NCBI GenBank assembly: GCA_004835665.1
Contig: RBKR01000004.1
Location: 1,426,001 to 1,490,000, forward strand
DNA from: Phoma sp. XZ068
Lineage: Eukaryota; Ascomycota; Dothideomycetes; Pleosporales; Didymellaceae
Length of the DNA: 64,000 bases
Reading direction: 5' to 3'
Part shown: positions 12,163 to 24,530 of the stretch, one piece after another
How positions within the stretch are numbered: position 1 is the stretch's first letter
Layout of the letters: every line of letters starts with the position of its first letter
Translations under genes and position numbers: made by a program
Notes under the pieces: generated by a model
The model's database searches: none
Told to the model about the DNA's origin: nothing
Seen by the model: only the letters and a program-made list of their open reading frames with translations

Positions 12163-12805
12163 GGTCGCTCGGCGTCGTGGGTGTGGAGCCGGGCGCCGGG
12201 AGCACGCTGGGGTTGCGGCGGGCTCGGGGGTGCCAGCGGTTGTGCGGGCGGCGCTGCGTCGTAGTGCGAGTAGCAGTGGTGCTCGGCGTGTGTCGAGTGT
12301 AGCAATGCGTGTGCAGGCGGACCAGGTGGGAGAGACGCGCGCAGCCTGGCCGGGGGCGGTGGGAGCTCGCTGCAGGCAGGGTGACAGAGGCAGTGGTGCG
12401 TTGGTGAGCACCGCGCGGCATCTCAAGGCCCTTTCAGCCTCACCCTCGCCGTGTCGCCTGCCCCACCTTGAAGCTGGGGTAGGCGCACCTGGCGAGCTCC
12501 CATTGGGTGCCGTCAGCGGCAGGGTGCCGTCACCGGTCGGCTAGCACCGCCACGACGCCTCACTCCTTCAACCACCTCCAGTCGTGGCCTCAGCTCAGAC
12601 CACACACGTGCGCAGCCGAGAGGAACACGTTGTGCCATGGCTATCATGGATGCATGGTTGAGTACATAGACGCGCCTACGACCGTACATGCACGAATGCT
12701 CTCGAGATATCCAGACCATGGCCAAAACTACATCTAAATACATGTCAACCAGGAACGCCGTATGCCAAACACCGCGCTATGCAGGCGAATCAGATGCTGT
12801 CAAAC
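12163..12805. promoter_or_regulatory. intergenic, F-box-like gene promoter / fcp1 3' region
   Basis: About 640 bp, GC-rich near the F-box-like start and less so toward fcp1. The GC-rich part produces long overlapping spurious frames on both strands. No gene is supported. Confidence 0.4.
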
Positions 12806-15296
12806 TCATGCTTCTTCGTTGCTGCTGTCGAATCCCGCCAGCAGCTCTGCCTCGAAGGCGTCATCGTTGTCCTCTTGGGCGTCTGGTGCTGTCCCGTTCT
12901 CTTCACCTCCATCCTTCCCATCCCCTGGTGGCAGCGTCTCGGTCCCGGTAGCCTCTGGTGTTGGCAGGCCTGATGACTTTTCTGCACTGACCACGTTTGT
13001 CAGCGACGTTACTCGCTCCATTGTGCGCTTCTTGCGCCGCTGCAGTCGCGATGTGCTCGTAACACTGCTATCGCTCTCTTCCGCCTCGCTTCCATCCGTT
13101 GTATTGCCATTGATACGCTTTCGCTTCCTCTTATTCTTGCTCGACGTCGACGCTGTGCTGTCATCTGAACGTTCACTGTCAGATTCAGAGCCATGTTCAC
13201 CATCCGTGTCGTCGCCGTTCATGAAGTCTGCCAATTCGTCATCCACCGAATCCCAGTTGTCAGCCGTCAAATTCAGCGTCACTGGTGAGTCAGCGAGGTC
13301 ATCTGCCTCTTCTTCGCCTGAGGCGTTGATGCTATCGTCCTCCAATGGCGACCCTCCGCGCTCAGCTGGATCGACTTCGATGAGGTACGGCGTTTCGTCG
13401 ACGTGTTCCCATCTTGAGCAGCACTGGAACATCCACTCGGGATTGACAATCTTGATATTCTCGTAGCGTGCGGCTTTCCTAACTTTGGTGGTTTTCCGAT
13501 CCGGGTTGGCAATTACGTGTGTGGTTCGTCGGTTCACGCTGGTTGATACCTCGGCGCCAAAGCTCTTGATCCAGAGGGCAAAGTCGGACCTGAACGCTAT
13601 TAGCATTGTTCTGCGGGCAAGGTCAAATTTGGCACCTACGTTTGAACGTCAACGCCTAGTGGTATGATGCCCGAAAACACCACCACGGCATCGCCAAGCA
13701 CCTGTTCTTTGATTTCTGGCATCAATTCGGCGACATCAGGGATAGAGTCGTTCATGCGCCTCTTTGGGCTCCTCTCGCCCTTGAGTGCGGCAACGCGTCC
13801 GGCGGGCCCTACCGCCGTGGACCTCCTGTACTGATCATAGAAGGCGGCGTGTACACGGTTCAGGTTGTTCTCGATGATGTCTAAACCCCGATCGTCGTCA
13901 TGCAGGATACTGTGCCGGTGTTTCGGAGGCTCAGCGTGCTGTACACTGCCGTTGGCTTCTGGTTCTTCACTAGCCTCTGCCTCTTCGTCCGCCTTATCTT
14001 GCATAAGCTGCTGTTGCAGCAGGGGTCGTTCCGTCTGTTGCGCTATGATAAGTCTCTCCTGCTCCTTGGTCTGCTCGTCTAGGGTCTCAGGAGATGCCAT
14101 AGACAGCAGCTGTTGCTCGAGTGCGTCCGCAACACCGTTGGCGCCCTCGGCCGGTATTGTCCCAACAGCCTTGGCTGCATCGGGCGCGGGCGCTGGTGCA
14201 TCTTCGGTCTTGTGAACGGGAGCTGCGAGAGGCTTCGATTGGGTGACAAGCTCCTGTTGCTTTGGCAGGAAGCTTGCGTTGATGTCCCCGGCACCGGGGA
14301 AGAAGTTGAAGACGGGCACTCGGACAAGGTGTGGACTGTACTGCCAGACGTCTGCCCTGTCATCGATGATGACCACCATGGCGGTGTTCTGGTAGAACAG
14401 TCGCTGCAAGCTCTTCAGCTTGTCGGTGTAGTTTTCGTCGCGGCTGAGGATGCGGTCGCCAAAGTACTTGCGCTCGGGGTCGATGATGTTGCATACTGCC
14501 TGCGCGTATGCGCGAGTAGCCATGGTGTAGACGTGCATCTCGTACTTGTTCGATACCCTGTCGAAGAAGTCGCGCAGACCCGGGCGCATCTTGACGTAGT
14601 ACCAATTCGCGGCCACGTTGGAGACATTGTCATCGGCGAGCTGGAAGCCCTCGACATCTTTGACAGCGTCGTGGTTGGGGTTCTCGGGGTCAGCCTTCCA
14701 CTCGGCAATGGTGCGTTCGCAGGTGGTGTGGATGACGGTCTGGTCGAGATCGACTATTAGGGTCAGCTTCTTCGAGTTCAGCAGCCGGCGCTTGGTCTCT
14801 TCTTCGCCGCGCAGGGCCTCGTTGTGGCTGACGAGCAGGGCGACATTGTTGTGGGTCATGTTGACCGTCGCGCGGTCGGTGTTGCGCGACTGCGTCAGGT
14901 GGTCGACCTTGGTCATGTCCTGGCCGCACTCGGCGCAGAGGCCGCCGAACTGGATCTCGTGGGCGCATGGCTCCTCGATCTCAATCAGGTCGGTTCTGGA
15001 CACATCAGTATGGGCGCAAAAGCAGAGGCAGCGCGTGAGGCTCACCCGGAGCGCGTGATGACGGTTCCCACGCGGATGGACCAGCGCGATATTTTGCCAT
15101 CGGTGCTCGCATCGAAGTGGGCCGTCAGCTTCTTCTTGAACGTCTTCTCTTCTCCCCACTTGTCCGTCTCCGTCACGGTGCTCTCGTACGTGTATGTGAA
15201 GAGGCGCTCGGAGCGCTTCACGTCATCGTCCGGCCGCTTCAGCAGCTCGAGCACGGTGATGGGGTAGTGCAGACCCGGGGGCGATGAGATCTTCAT
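12806..15296 (-). CDS. fcp1: RNA polymerase II CTD phosphatase Fcp1
   Basis: Spliced protein of 796 aa in three exons, with 50-bp introns at 14996-15045 and 13590-13639. Fcp1 removes phosphate from the Pol II C-terminal repeat, recycling the polymerase after transcription, and acts in the nucleus. Visible features: a Cys-bearing N-terminal region (C93, C104, C107); an FCP1-homology HAD domain with DLDQT at 166-170 (DxDxT, D166 nucleophile), MRPGLRDFFDR, and the DDRADVWQYSPHLVRV segment; a Gln/Glu-rich linker; and a BRCT domain from about residue 518 (VVVFSGIIPLG, HVIANPDRKTTK, IVNPEWMFQCC) split by the second intron. The C-terminus is acidic with a basic KNKRKRKR patch, a likely nuclear signal. 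Domain order and length fit the family well. Confidence 0.95.
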
Positions 15297-16115
15297 GCCG
15301 CGCAGAGGCTGCGCATGCGCGTGCGGGCGTGGGCGAGGGCGTGGACGTGGGCGTGGTGTTTGGGGCAGTCGCGTCGCCCAGGTCGGCGCATTCGGGACGG
15401 TTCCGCGGGCGCTGGGGTGCGAGGGCGCGCGTCACTGGAGCAGTCGCAGCTCGGACGCGGTGCGCAGAGACGGGCAGCTCAATGGATCGATGCGGGGATG
15501 GCCGCGGCGTGCAGGCGCGCAGCAATGCAGTACGACTTGTTGCGGAGAAATGGCGTAGGGACAGGGATGTTGTGGCTCGTAGTGGAAACGGCCGTTTTCG
15601 CAGAAGCAGCTGCGCCTGGAGCTCCCCAAGAGGGGCTTGGAGCTTGTTTAAATGCGTCGTCGACGCGGGACCGGGGCTGTTAGAGCCTTGGCGGAGCACC
15701 ACGCACCTCGCCTCGACGAGGCCTCAAACAAAGGGATCGTGCTTGTGCCAGGCGTGCCCCCAGCGACGACGTCCACGAGCGCTGCAGTCGCCGTGGCATG
15801 CACCGTGTCTGCAAACATGCCGTCTGTCCACACGTAGCCGCTGCAGCGAGGTACCGGTACCGCCGCGCTCTGCGAGTGGACACGTGCTCCTGCTCCCCGT
15901 TCGACTTGACCGTCGTTGACATCGAGCCAGTGCGAGAAGTGCCAGAGTTGCGAACATCACATATGTATATATACCGGAGACAAGTGCACTGCCACAAGGC
16001 AGCTACCACACATTGCAGTCACCTACGTTGCTGCCTAGGCCACACTGTCGTCTGAGTCTATCAGTCTTCCTAGCTCCTCTAACGCCATGCTGGTAACCGA
16101 CAAATGCCAAAATGT
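15297..16115. promoter_or_regulatory. fcp1 upstream region / atg26 3' region
   Basis: Both neighbours are on the minus strand, so this holds the fcp1 promoter and the atg26 3' UTR. Directly before the fcp1 start, 15,315-15,360 is G-rich on the plus strand with four GGG runs inside GTGGGC/GAGGGC units. The rest is GC-rich without a supported gene. Confidence 0.45.
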
Positions 16116-19100
16116 TCAATCTCTATTCGCAGACTCCGATGCGCGTTGCTGCGCTCCTCTCAATACCATGTTTCCCAAAGCCAGTGAGCCCCCACCTGTC
16201 CGAGATGCGTCCTGAGTCATTCCTGCCACGGCCTGCTGCGCCTCCAAGGGAGCAACATCCCCTTCCTCCCCGTCTTCAACTAGTGTCCAGTCATCTTCAA
16301 ACTCGTCTGTATGGTCACCGTCCAGCTTAGCGCGCTTGTTGATGAGTGTGCGGGCGCGATCGAGCTCGCGGTAGATGGTCTGGATGGCAACCTGCGCACC
16401 ATTGTCCTGTATCGAGTCAGAGGAGGTCAATGGAAGTAGTGGATCCTACTACGCACCTTGCGGATCTTATGGCCTAGCACCTTCGCCTTCACAATCATGC
16501 GCTGACTGTTCGTCACTTCCCACAGTGCTCGACTAAACACACTGGTGTTGACCTTCTTCAGCCACACACCAACCCCAAGGTCTTCCACGCGCTGAGCAAA
16601 GAAGTACTGATCGCCAAAGAAAGGCTTGATAATGGTCGGAATACCAGCCCGCAAGCTTGCGCCCGTTGTGCCAGACCCCCCATGATGCACTGCAGCATCC
16701 ATCTGCTTGAAAAGCCAGTCATGCGGAGCAGCCTGGATCTGGAATACCTCGGGTGGGAGAGGAATCTCGGGCTTGGATGCATCTTTCGTCTCCAAACGAT
16801 CCGACCACCCCTTTGACAGGACACACCGCACATCTGCCTTGAGAACCGAATCAACCACAGTCTTTGTCAAAGCAGCAGGATCATCGATGACGATAGAGCC
16901 AAAGCCAATGTAGACCAACTTCTTCTCGTCTTGTCGTGCCTTTTCTATAAAAGCCTTGAGATCAGCAGGCGGCTCGTACATGTCGGCCTCATCCAGGAAC
17001 CAGTATCCAGTTACGCGAATCCAATCCGGCCAGTCGAGTGGCGGAGGTACCACATGAGGGCTGAAGTTGTATAAGAATGGCCGAGAGTTGGCCTGCATCT
17101 TGGTTTGAGACGTGTTTTGCAGCCCCAGTTCTCGACGACGCCACTTGTTGATCTGGCCGGATATGGCCGTCCAGAAGATGGCATCGAACGTGATGTACGT
17201 GATGCTGTTATATCCTCCTCCCATCTTCTTCTCCAAGACCGAGAAAGCATGTGGGTAGGCTCGAGTGCGTGTCCAAGGCATCGTGAAGGCGCGAAAGTAG
17301 GGGATTTCGAGAGCTTCTGCAATATGAATACCGGCCATCGCGCTAGGACTCTCAATCAAGACATCGGCACCCTGACATGCTCGCCACGCAGAACTGCAGA
17401 CATCGTCGAGCCAGCCCCGGAATTTGGAGTTTGCCTCTTTCATAAAATTGTAAGTAAACATGCCGTGCTCGACACAGATTCGCATGAGTTCTGCCGGGTT
17501 GCCATCCACAGGTGCAAAGTCGATCCCGTGCTGCCGAACCCATGGCTCAAACTCGGCATGGGTGGCTATACGCGGCTTGTGGCCTTCTTTTAAGAGTTCC
17601 TTGCACAAAGCAATGTAGGGTTGCACATCGCCACGAGATCCGATAGTGAGGCAGACAATTGTCAGTGACTCTGCTGGCTTGAAATCCACGAACGAGGCAA
17701 GCGGATCGTCAAAGATGAGCGGGATGCGCTCATGGTCAGCAGCGCGGACGATGTTGGAGACATCGACCCGAGGGTTATCGGCAGTGTCTTGGCGCGCCTG
17801 CTGGAGGAGATCATGCTCTGTTTTGGCCGCCTCGTCGTCACTGTCCACGCCCGAGGAAGAAGAGTCTTTATCTTCCAGGTACTTTGCGTTCTCCAATATT
17901 CGAAGCACGGTGATAGCGCATTCGTCGCGGTACTCGGCTTTCGAGAACTCAAAGAAGAGCTCTTCATGCCCTCTGATGACAATAGCAAGGCCGTGGTAGC
18001 CAATCCTGAAGCCCTTCTCTTTGTTGACATTCTCAATATCCTTCATGGGTAAGATGATCTTCGTTTTCGACGTAGGCATCAGGCTGCGGAAGCAGAAGTA
18101 TTTTCCGCTGATGTAGATCTTCCCGTAGTTGGGAAGTACTCGCTGTAGTGATGCAAAGAAGGATGACTGTAATATCTCCGTCTCAGGGAAGGCGAAATGC
18201 TCCCTGAAATTTTCTGCCGCTTTGACGGCGTCTTCATCGTCCTCGTAGCCGTGTACCTGGTCACCAGTCTCAAGGCCTTCGGCAGTATTGTAGTGCCTGC
18301 GCCCTCCAGCCAGCATACCGGAAACCTTTTCGTAGTAACCCATGGATTCGGTTGCGAGCAGATTTCCCATCTTCTTTGACCTATTACGAAGGAAACCTGC
18401 AAGACCTGTAGCCTTGTTCAAGGGGTAGGATGCGATGTCTTGGAGCGCCGACGATGAACCTGACAACCGTGGTTGAGCTAGGCCCGCCTCCGCTTCATCT
18501 TCCGTTGTTTCGGGTGCGACAGCCGCTGCCTTTGCGTTGTTATCACTTCTCAAGTGTAGCGTTTTCGGTGGTTGTCTCCCCCGCCCAGAAGAACGCGTCG
18601 TATCTTGTGAGTGCCGCGCTAGTCCAGAGTGGCCAGAGGCAGTAGGGGGTGAATGGTTTGCTGGCGCTCGGAACACGTCGGACCGGTTCAGTATCTGGGA
18701 CGCTGATGCATTACTCTCGTCCATGGACTGTATTGCGGCAGAAGACTCGGTGTCGCGCTCAAGTGAAGTAGTCGCAGATTCCGTGTCCGTTGCCCTCGGC
18801 GATAATGGTGAGCGATCACCGGGGCGGTCCCTACTTTTCAAATCGTGACGCCCTCTACTAAAGCTACGTCGGATTTCGTGGCTCGGGCGACGGAACGTAC
18901 GGCTAACATCCATGCTGCGTCGCGCATCCCAACTCTTTCTGCTTGCATCCACACTAGATCGAGCAGATGCATCACTAATGCTTGATCGTTCCACGTGTGG
19001 TGCTGGCAAAGGTGAAAGAGTCGCGCGAACGTTTTCAACAATGGGCGCGCTTCTCGGTGACTTCGCGTCAGCTTTTGGTGAAGCAGTGGGCGTGACAATC

Positions 19101-20595
19101 TCAGCGTCATTGCGATACTCCACTGCCTGGTGGTGCTCATTGTCGTTGATCATGATCCGTAGAACGTTAAGCGCATCTTGGCCGTTATTGAAGAACGAAA
19201 AGAAGTACTACATCATGTCAGTAAAGTCACGGACATACGAGAATTTGATGGTGCAATACCTCATCGATGGCGAAGGTTTCGTCATTGTCGATCACTCTGA
19301 CTTTGACGGTATTTGCAAAGTCTAGTATTGCACTTTCTTCGATTTCCAGCACGTTTTGAATGGGCAACGAGATCTTGACGCTGTTCCCTTCGTTGTGTGT
19401 CCGGAATATTACTTTCTGGATGGACCTCACCCACTCCTTCGCACTTGCAGCGCTGTCCGCTTTAAACTGATATGTTCTTTCGTCGGTTGTGACGGCGAAT
19501 GCGGTCTCTTCGTCGTTCTTCTTCTTGACTTCGAGTATCTCGGCAGAAATGGCGTACTGCAGGTTGATACGGTTGCGTGGGAAGTACAGCTCGGCAGGGT
19601 TTGTATAATAAGACAAAACGTCGCCCCGCAGGATGAACCAATATCTGTTGTGCTTGGACCGACCGCGCTTGAACAGGTAGCCAGTCTTACTGACATCGTG
19701 CTGTGACAGGTCAGTACGCTTCGTAGAGACTTACTCGGCTGCTTACATGTTTCTTGGGGATGTATGCATAAAAGCAGATGTGCTTCTGCGTAACGTACAT
19801 GTACCCTTGCAGCAGGATACTTTGGAGTAGCCAGCAAGGATACTCCGAGATGACATCTTCGATATCTTCAAATTCAAATATCTGCTGTATCCGCTGCGCG
19901 AGGGTAACAGGCGCTGGTTTCTTCGTTGTCCCTGCTAAGCTCCCGTGCCTACTTCTCCTTCCTGAGCTCTTCGGCTTCTCGACGTGGGCATCTTCGGCGG
20001 CAGTTGCTTGAGGCTTACTCTTGGACGATCGTTCGCTCGGACTTGGGAAGGTAACTTCGAGTGGAGGCGGTCGTGGGGGCAGAAGCTGGGAGGACGACAT
20101 CTGATCCATCGATTGACCTTCTGACCTAGCATCTTTTCTACTCTTCAACTTAGGTAACGAGCGTAAGAGCTTATGCTCTGATAAGACCCTGCGATGCTGC
20201 TTTCCTTGGCTCATCTTGTCCTTCTGCACCTCTCCAGTCTGCCTTTGAAAATCGTTTGCTGAGCTTAAGCGGCTTAACCTTGCGGTGCCGTCTAAGCTGG
20301 GGTAAGGCTGGTGCCTCTTGCCTTCCTCATCGCTGTCGCCAGAGTCCACCTCCTGCATGGTTGCGAGATCAGTCTGCGACTGCTGCCCTGCGCGAGCAAT
20401 CATGGAGAAGATGGACTGGTTCATCGACATGGTGTTGTTCCTCTTGGGCGCCGTCACATCAATCTCGGCGTCGTCTCCATCCTGGAAACGCTCTGGTATA
20501 TCGAGCGACAGCCTGTGAGGCTCCTTCTCCGAGTCTCTACGCTTCTTGGTCAATCTGCGGCTCGACCGGGCTCGCACTCGGTCTTGCGACGCCAT
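16116..20595 (-). CDS. atg26: sterol 3-beta-glucosyltransferase Atg26
   Basis: Four exons encode 1,443 aa; introns are 19701-19746, 19209-19260 and 16407-16456. The enzyme transfers glucose from UDP-glucose to the 3-hydroxyl of sterols on membranes; in some yeasts and plant pathogens the family supports pexophagy. Visible order: a disordered Ser/Arg-rich N-terminus; a first GRAM region around 230-283 (PCWLLQSILLQGYMYVTQKH); a PH domain around 286-385 (GYLFKRGRSKHNRYWFIL, then AKEWVRSIQ); a Ser-rich linker; a second GRAM around 758-878 (LQRVLPNYGKIYISGKYFCF); a GT28-type N-terminal domain from about 944 (LTIGSRGDVQPYIALCKEL); and the donor-binding signature HHGGSGTTGASLRAGIPTII. This full set is diagnostic. 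Start at 20595 (MASQDRVRAR). Confidence 0.96.
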
Positions 20596-21325
20596 CTTGT
20601 GTGTTGGGCGCGTTCACGTCGCGGTAGCTTCACGTGTGGTAAGGAGCTCGGCGGTCGTTGCGGCGAGGTGCTGCTGCGGGGGTCACCGGAGCTTAGACAT
20701 GCAGGTGGCTATGTTGTAATAATTTAGTTGTAGGCGAGACGCTCACTGCTACAGGCAGCTTCTAGGAGGATTCGTCACATATTGAACGAGTGCATCGATG
20801 GACTGATACGCTGACAACCCAGACACACATGACGAGCTGCGAGCTGCACGCACGACATTTAGCGCCCATGCCCAGCGGATGACTGGTTGATAAGAGCACC
20901 TGCACTAGGCAACATCACTCAACAACTCTTCCCCAGGAACATTGCCCCCGCTATGCCTGTTCCCTCGAGAAATCCAAACTACATACGAATATCTGCACAT
21001 GATCTGGTATTGAGGCTCATACCTGTCATACCTGTCATACGTCACTCATGAGCGCTTCCTCGGTATCGATAACGAATCACGCTACCGAGTACCCAGGTCC
21101 AACATGTAGCACACAGGTGAACGGTCACATTGGTCCGAGACGCTCTTGTTGCTCTTGTTGTATAGACTTGACTCGCTGATTTACATAACCTCGACAATCT
21201 GTGCCGACAAATGAAACATAACCCATTAATGCTGAATACTGCGTAGACCGAACAGTGTCACTTGCTGGTCAACAGTCCAATTTCCTTCCTAACTCCATAT
21301 GCATCCCAACAATATCGCCAGCAGC
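20596..21325. promoter_or_regulatory. atg26 promoter / pep4 3' region
   Basis: Contains the atg26 upstream region and the pep4 3' UTR. A short 9-bp tandem motif TCATACCTG occurs twice, plus a partial third copy, at 21,017-21,040. No gene is seen. Confidence 0.45.
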
Positions 21326-22632
21326 TTATTTGGCCTTGGCAAGACCAACAGCCGAGTTGCCAACATCGTAGACAGAGTACCACCTCCTGAGGAAGGCATC
21401 TCCGAGGATAGCAAGAGGACCTACGGGCTCGGGGAAGTCCATGCCGAAGAAAGCAGAGATACACGATCCCTGGACTTCGAGGACGTAGTCGTAGGCACCA
21501 ATGGTGAAGTTGTGGCCAGTTAGAGTGAAGGTGAGGTCGGGCAGACTGTCACGCTTGTCGCACTCAACGGTGTACTGGCCGTTGTATGACTTCTTGGCAC
21601 CAATCTCCTTGTTCAGGAGCTCGGCGATGGTGGAAGGAAGGGCAATGAGAGATGTACCAGTGTCGAGAATGACGCCCGTGTTGTCCATCTCGGCTGTCTC
21701 CTTGCCAAAGGTGATAGCGTCAAGGTCGACCTCCCAGTAAGCCTTGCGCCTAAGGGGAATGTTGATGAGTTTGCCGGTGTAATGGCTCTCGTCGATACCA
21801 CCGAAGGTAGCAACAGATTCCTGGCCCTCGTTGGTGTCACCGAGGTAGAAGGCGAAAACAGGCTTGTCCAGCAGGCCCTGGTCAAGCATGTTGTAAAAGG
21901 GAGGAACGATCTTGTTGACGGAGATAGTGTCGTAGCCGAGGCCCATAATACCATCGAAGCGACCGAAGGCAAAGGCCAGACCGGGTTCAGAGGTGGCCTC
22001 GGCAAAGTCCTGGTGCTTGACCTTGAGATCGCCAATCTGGAAGACATCGTTGGAGACGAAGCCGCTGAGCTCACCGGATCCGTAGCGGATCTCGAACGAG
22101 GTGCCGTTCTTCTTGTAGGTCGAGGAGGCCGACGAGTCGTACTTGCTGTGGAGGTAGCAGGCAATGGAGTTGCACTCGGAAGACGGAACCCAGAGGTTGG
22201 AGCTTCCGGTGTCGAGAACGACCTTGAAGTCCTGGGGAGGAGTACCGAGAGAGATCTCAGAGAAGTCTGCGGATGTCAGTTGCCGTTTGAAGCTGTTGCA
22301 AAGGCACTATGAGGAAGGAACGTACACTGGGCATTCAGGAAGTTGCTGACGGGCACAGGATGCGCGCCGTCGGCAACGTAAGGAGCCTTGAACATCTGCT
22401 CAGCGTGATTGTCGGGCTTGATGCCCATGTACTTCTGGCCGAGCGCCTTTGCATGCTCCTGGATGTTGGCATATTTCTGAACGCTATTAGTCTATGTCGC
22501 CATCGTAACATTGCGATGTGGTTGCCTTACCAGCTGCTCCGACAAAGGCACCTTTTGGAGCTTCATCCTGTGGACGCCGGCAACGGCGGGTGAGGCCAGC
22601 GCACCCGCGGCAAGGAGAATAGCCGTCTTCAT
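21326..22632 (-). CDS. pep4: vacuolar aspartic protease (proteinase A)
   Basis: Spliced protein of 397 aa from three exons; introns are 22477-22530 (54 bp) and 22267-22325 (59 bp). It begins with a signal peptide (MKTAILLAAGALASPAVA), then a basic propeptide typical of proteinase A (HRMKLQKVPLSEQL, KYANIQEHAKALGQKYMG). The mature enzyme carries both catalytic motifs: D103 in VVLDTGSSNLWVPS and D286 in ILDTGTSLIALPS. The flap region is KNGTSFEIRYGSGELSG, and the C-terminus has GPLAILGDAFLRRWYSVYD. Two Asn-x-Thr sites (KNGTS, HNFTIG) sit where vacuolar family members are glycosylated. The enzyme matures other vacuolar hydrolases and works in autophagy. Length and motifs fit Pep4/PepE closely. 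Confidence 0.95.
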
Positions 22633-23327
22633 GATGGCAGTAAACGATCTGTTAGGATGGGGAAATGCACTCGAAGAATGCAGGTGGAGTGGATGATGGG
22701 GAAGGGTTGTGGCGGGAGGGCGGTTATGGGTACCTGGGAGGCTGGGGGCAGCTAGTGGCAGGAGCTATCGGAGTGTCGTCACCTGCGCACCTGCCCACTC
22801 TTGGAAGGCACGTGCACGCTGCGTCAGTTCCTGCATGACGGGATGATACTTTGGTTGGCCCACACCCCAGACGCTTTCGGCATCACAGAGCTTCAATCCC
22901 TGCATTCCCCATATGGGCCCTGCACTTCCTTGAAGATGCTTTGCTCTGATTGATCACCACTAATTGTGATTGTTTGTCTGCACGAGGCAATAGGCAACAG
23001 GTGCAATGTTTGGTCGATTGGACCACACCTAGGTATGTATTGGAGCAGTTTACTTGGACCTCATCTCTGCATGGAACTTTCTCCAGGCAAATATCAAATT
23101 AATAAAGCACGGTGTGGTATCTAGTATGAAGGCGATTTACGTCATCATCAATGGTATATTGCCTCAGCCGAGGCCACTTTAGCCGGCCAGCTGTGGCGTA
23201 AGCGGTTCATTGCTTAAGAGCTCCAACTCGTCGTTCAATCTTCAGCGAGCGGTTCACATGTGGCGATGGACGAGCAGAGGTGTAATATAACAGGTTTATT
23301 GGTCGTAGGCCTCTGCTCTTTGAGACC
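22633..23327. promoter_or_regulatory. pep4 promoter / rrt8-like 3' region
   Basis: About 700 bp between two minus-strand genes. No gene is supported; the stretch should hold the pep4 promoter. Confidence 0.4.
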
Positions 23328-24279
23328 TCACACCACAGCGTCCGGTTCGTCGGTGTACTGGGGAGCGATTATCCTTTCCTCCTGGTCTCGTCGAGCAGTC
23401 TCCAAGTCGGCGGCCCACAATGCTGAGCTGACAGCGGCTGTCAGAAGGAACAGCATGCTGAACGGTGGTACCAGCTGCAGGAACAGGTAAATCGTGCCAT
23501 ACCTAGCGGTTATCAGTAGGAGGCAAAGCGTTCATATCGTACAACGTACCATGTATATTGCCATCTACGCATGCCCACAGACTTGTCCCTCTGCTTACGG
23601 TCGAAGCCCAAGAGCTGGAAGTACCTCCAGTGCTGCAAAGGTCCTGCGCGGTAGCCGGTAAGGAGGAGGAACAACGGCACTCCTACGTATGGTATAAAGT
23701 TGAGCGGCAGTAGTATAATGAACTCAGCAATCTGCCGGAAAGAGAATGGCGCGTAGACTGAGGTCTTTGTGGGCCTTCCGAGACGACGTATGGGATCGTT
23801 CAAGCTCTCTTCTGATACGGGGCGATGCTGGCGAACAAGGTCTTCGTAACCTTTGTGTACCATAACAGCATCGAAGATGTCCACCTGGGTCTCGTCCACC
23901 AGAAAAGCCTCGAACAGTATAGCGACTGCGGCAGCTCCCTCACCCAAGACGAGGAAAGTGCCGTTCACCCAAGCACTGCCACCCTTGTGGAATATGGAAA
24001 GGAACGCGACTTGCGGTAGGTATGTCCAGAAAAACAAGTTGAGCAAGACGAATGCGCTAAGCAGGAAAGCCGGCAACAGACGAGTCTTAAGCATCGGGTA
24101 GAGGTACGGATGAGCGATGAAGAAGAAGACGCCCTGTTGCCTGTCAGTTTGGCCTAGCAGGGTTTTGAAGGCGGGCATACCTTTGGCAGATACGACACTG
24201 CGATCATATTGGCCCATGTTGGCCGAATAACGACTCTTGGAATATTCCCAAGGGCTGACTGCCGCTGTTGTTGAGGCAT
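23328..24279 (-). CDS. Rrt8/Lds-like multi-pass membrane protein
   Basis: Spliced protein of 285 aa in three exons; 47-bp introns at 24134-24180 and 23503-23549. I place the start at 24279 (MPQQQRQSALGNIPR) because splicing then gives AVSYLPKGVFFFIAHPYLYP, a family-like junction; the longer frame starting at 24334 ignores the intron. Hydrophobic segments are LPAFLLSAFVLLNLFFWTYL, a Gly/Ala-rich AAAVAILFEAFLV, FIILLPLNFIPYVGVPLFLL and the C-terminal LFLQLVPPFSMLFLLTAAV. Conserved-looking blocks (FLVDETQVDIFDA, YAPFSFRQIAEF, LTGYRAGPLQHWRYF) match fungal proteins annotated as outer spore wall/lipid-droplet Rrt8/Lds proteins, distantly like EI24/CysZ. The molecular function is not established. 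Confidence 0.75.
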
Positions 24280-24530
24280 GTTGGTAGCATTGCAAAGTCC
24301 ATCTGCACTGCGGCCTGCTCTGCACATTGTCCAAGATGACGCACTAGCGCGGTACCCGAGCTCCTACCTTATCGATTGACCCACAACTTGCGGTTGCAGC
24401 CGCATGTGATAGCGCATATGCAGGGTCCAGAGTATGTTTGGAGATAATATCAAATACCAGGCGAGAGAATAGAACAAATGCATGATAGATTTACGTATAG
24501 CGTAAAGGGTATATAGCGCGGCCAGGTTCC

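Noticed and set aside
12162..12426. Long minus-strand Pro/Arg-rich frames upstream of the F-box-like start
   Set aside because: Other-frame products of GC-rich DNA; the spliced F-box-like model with its start at 12162 explains the region.
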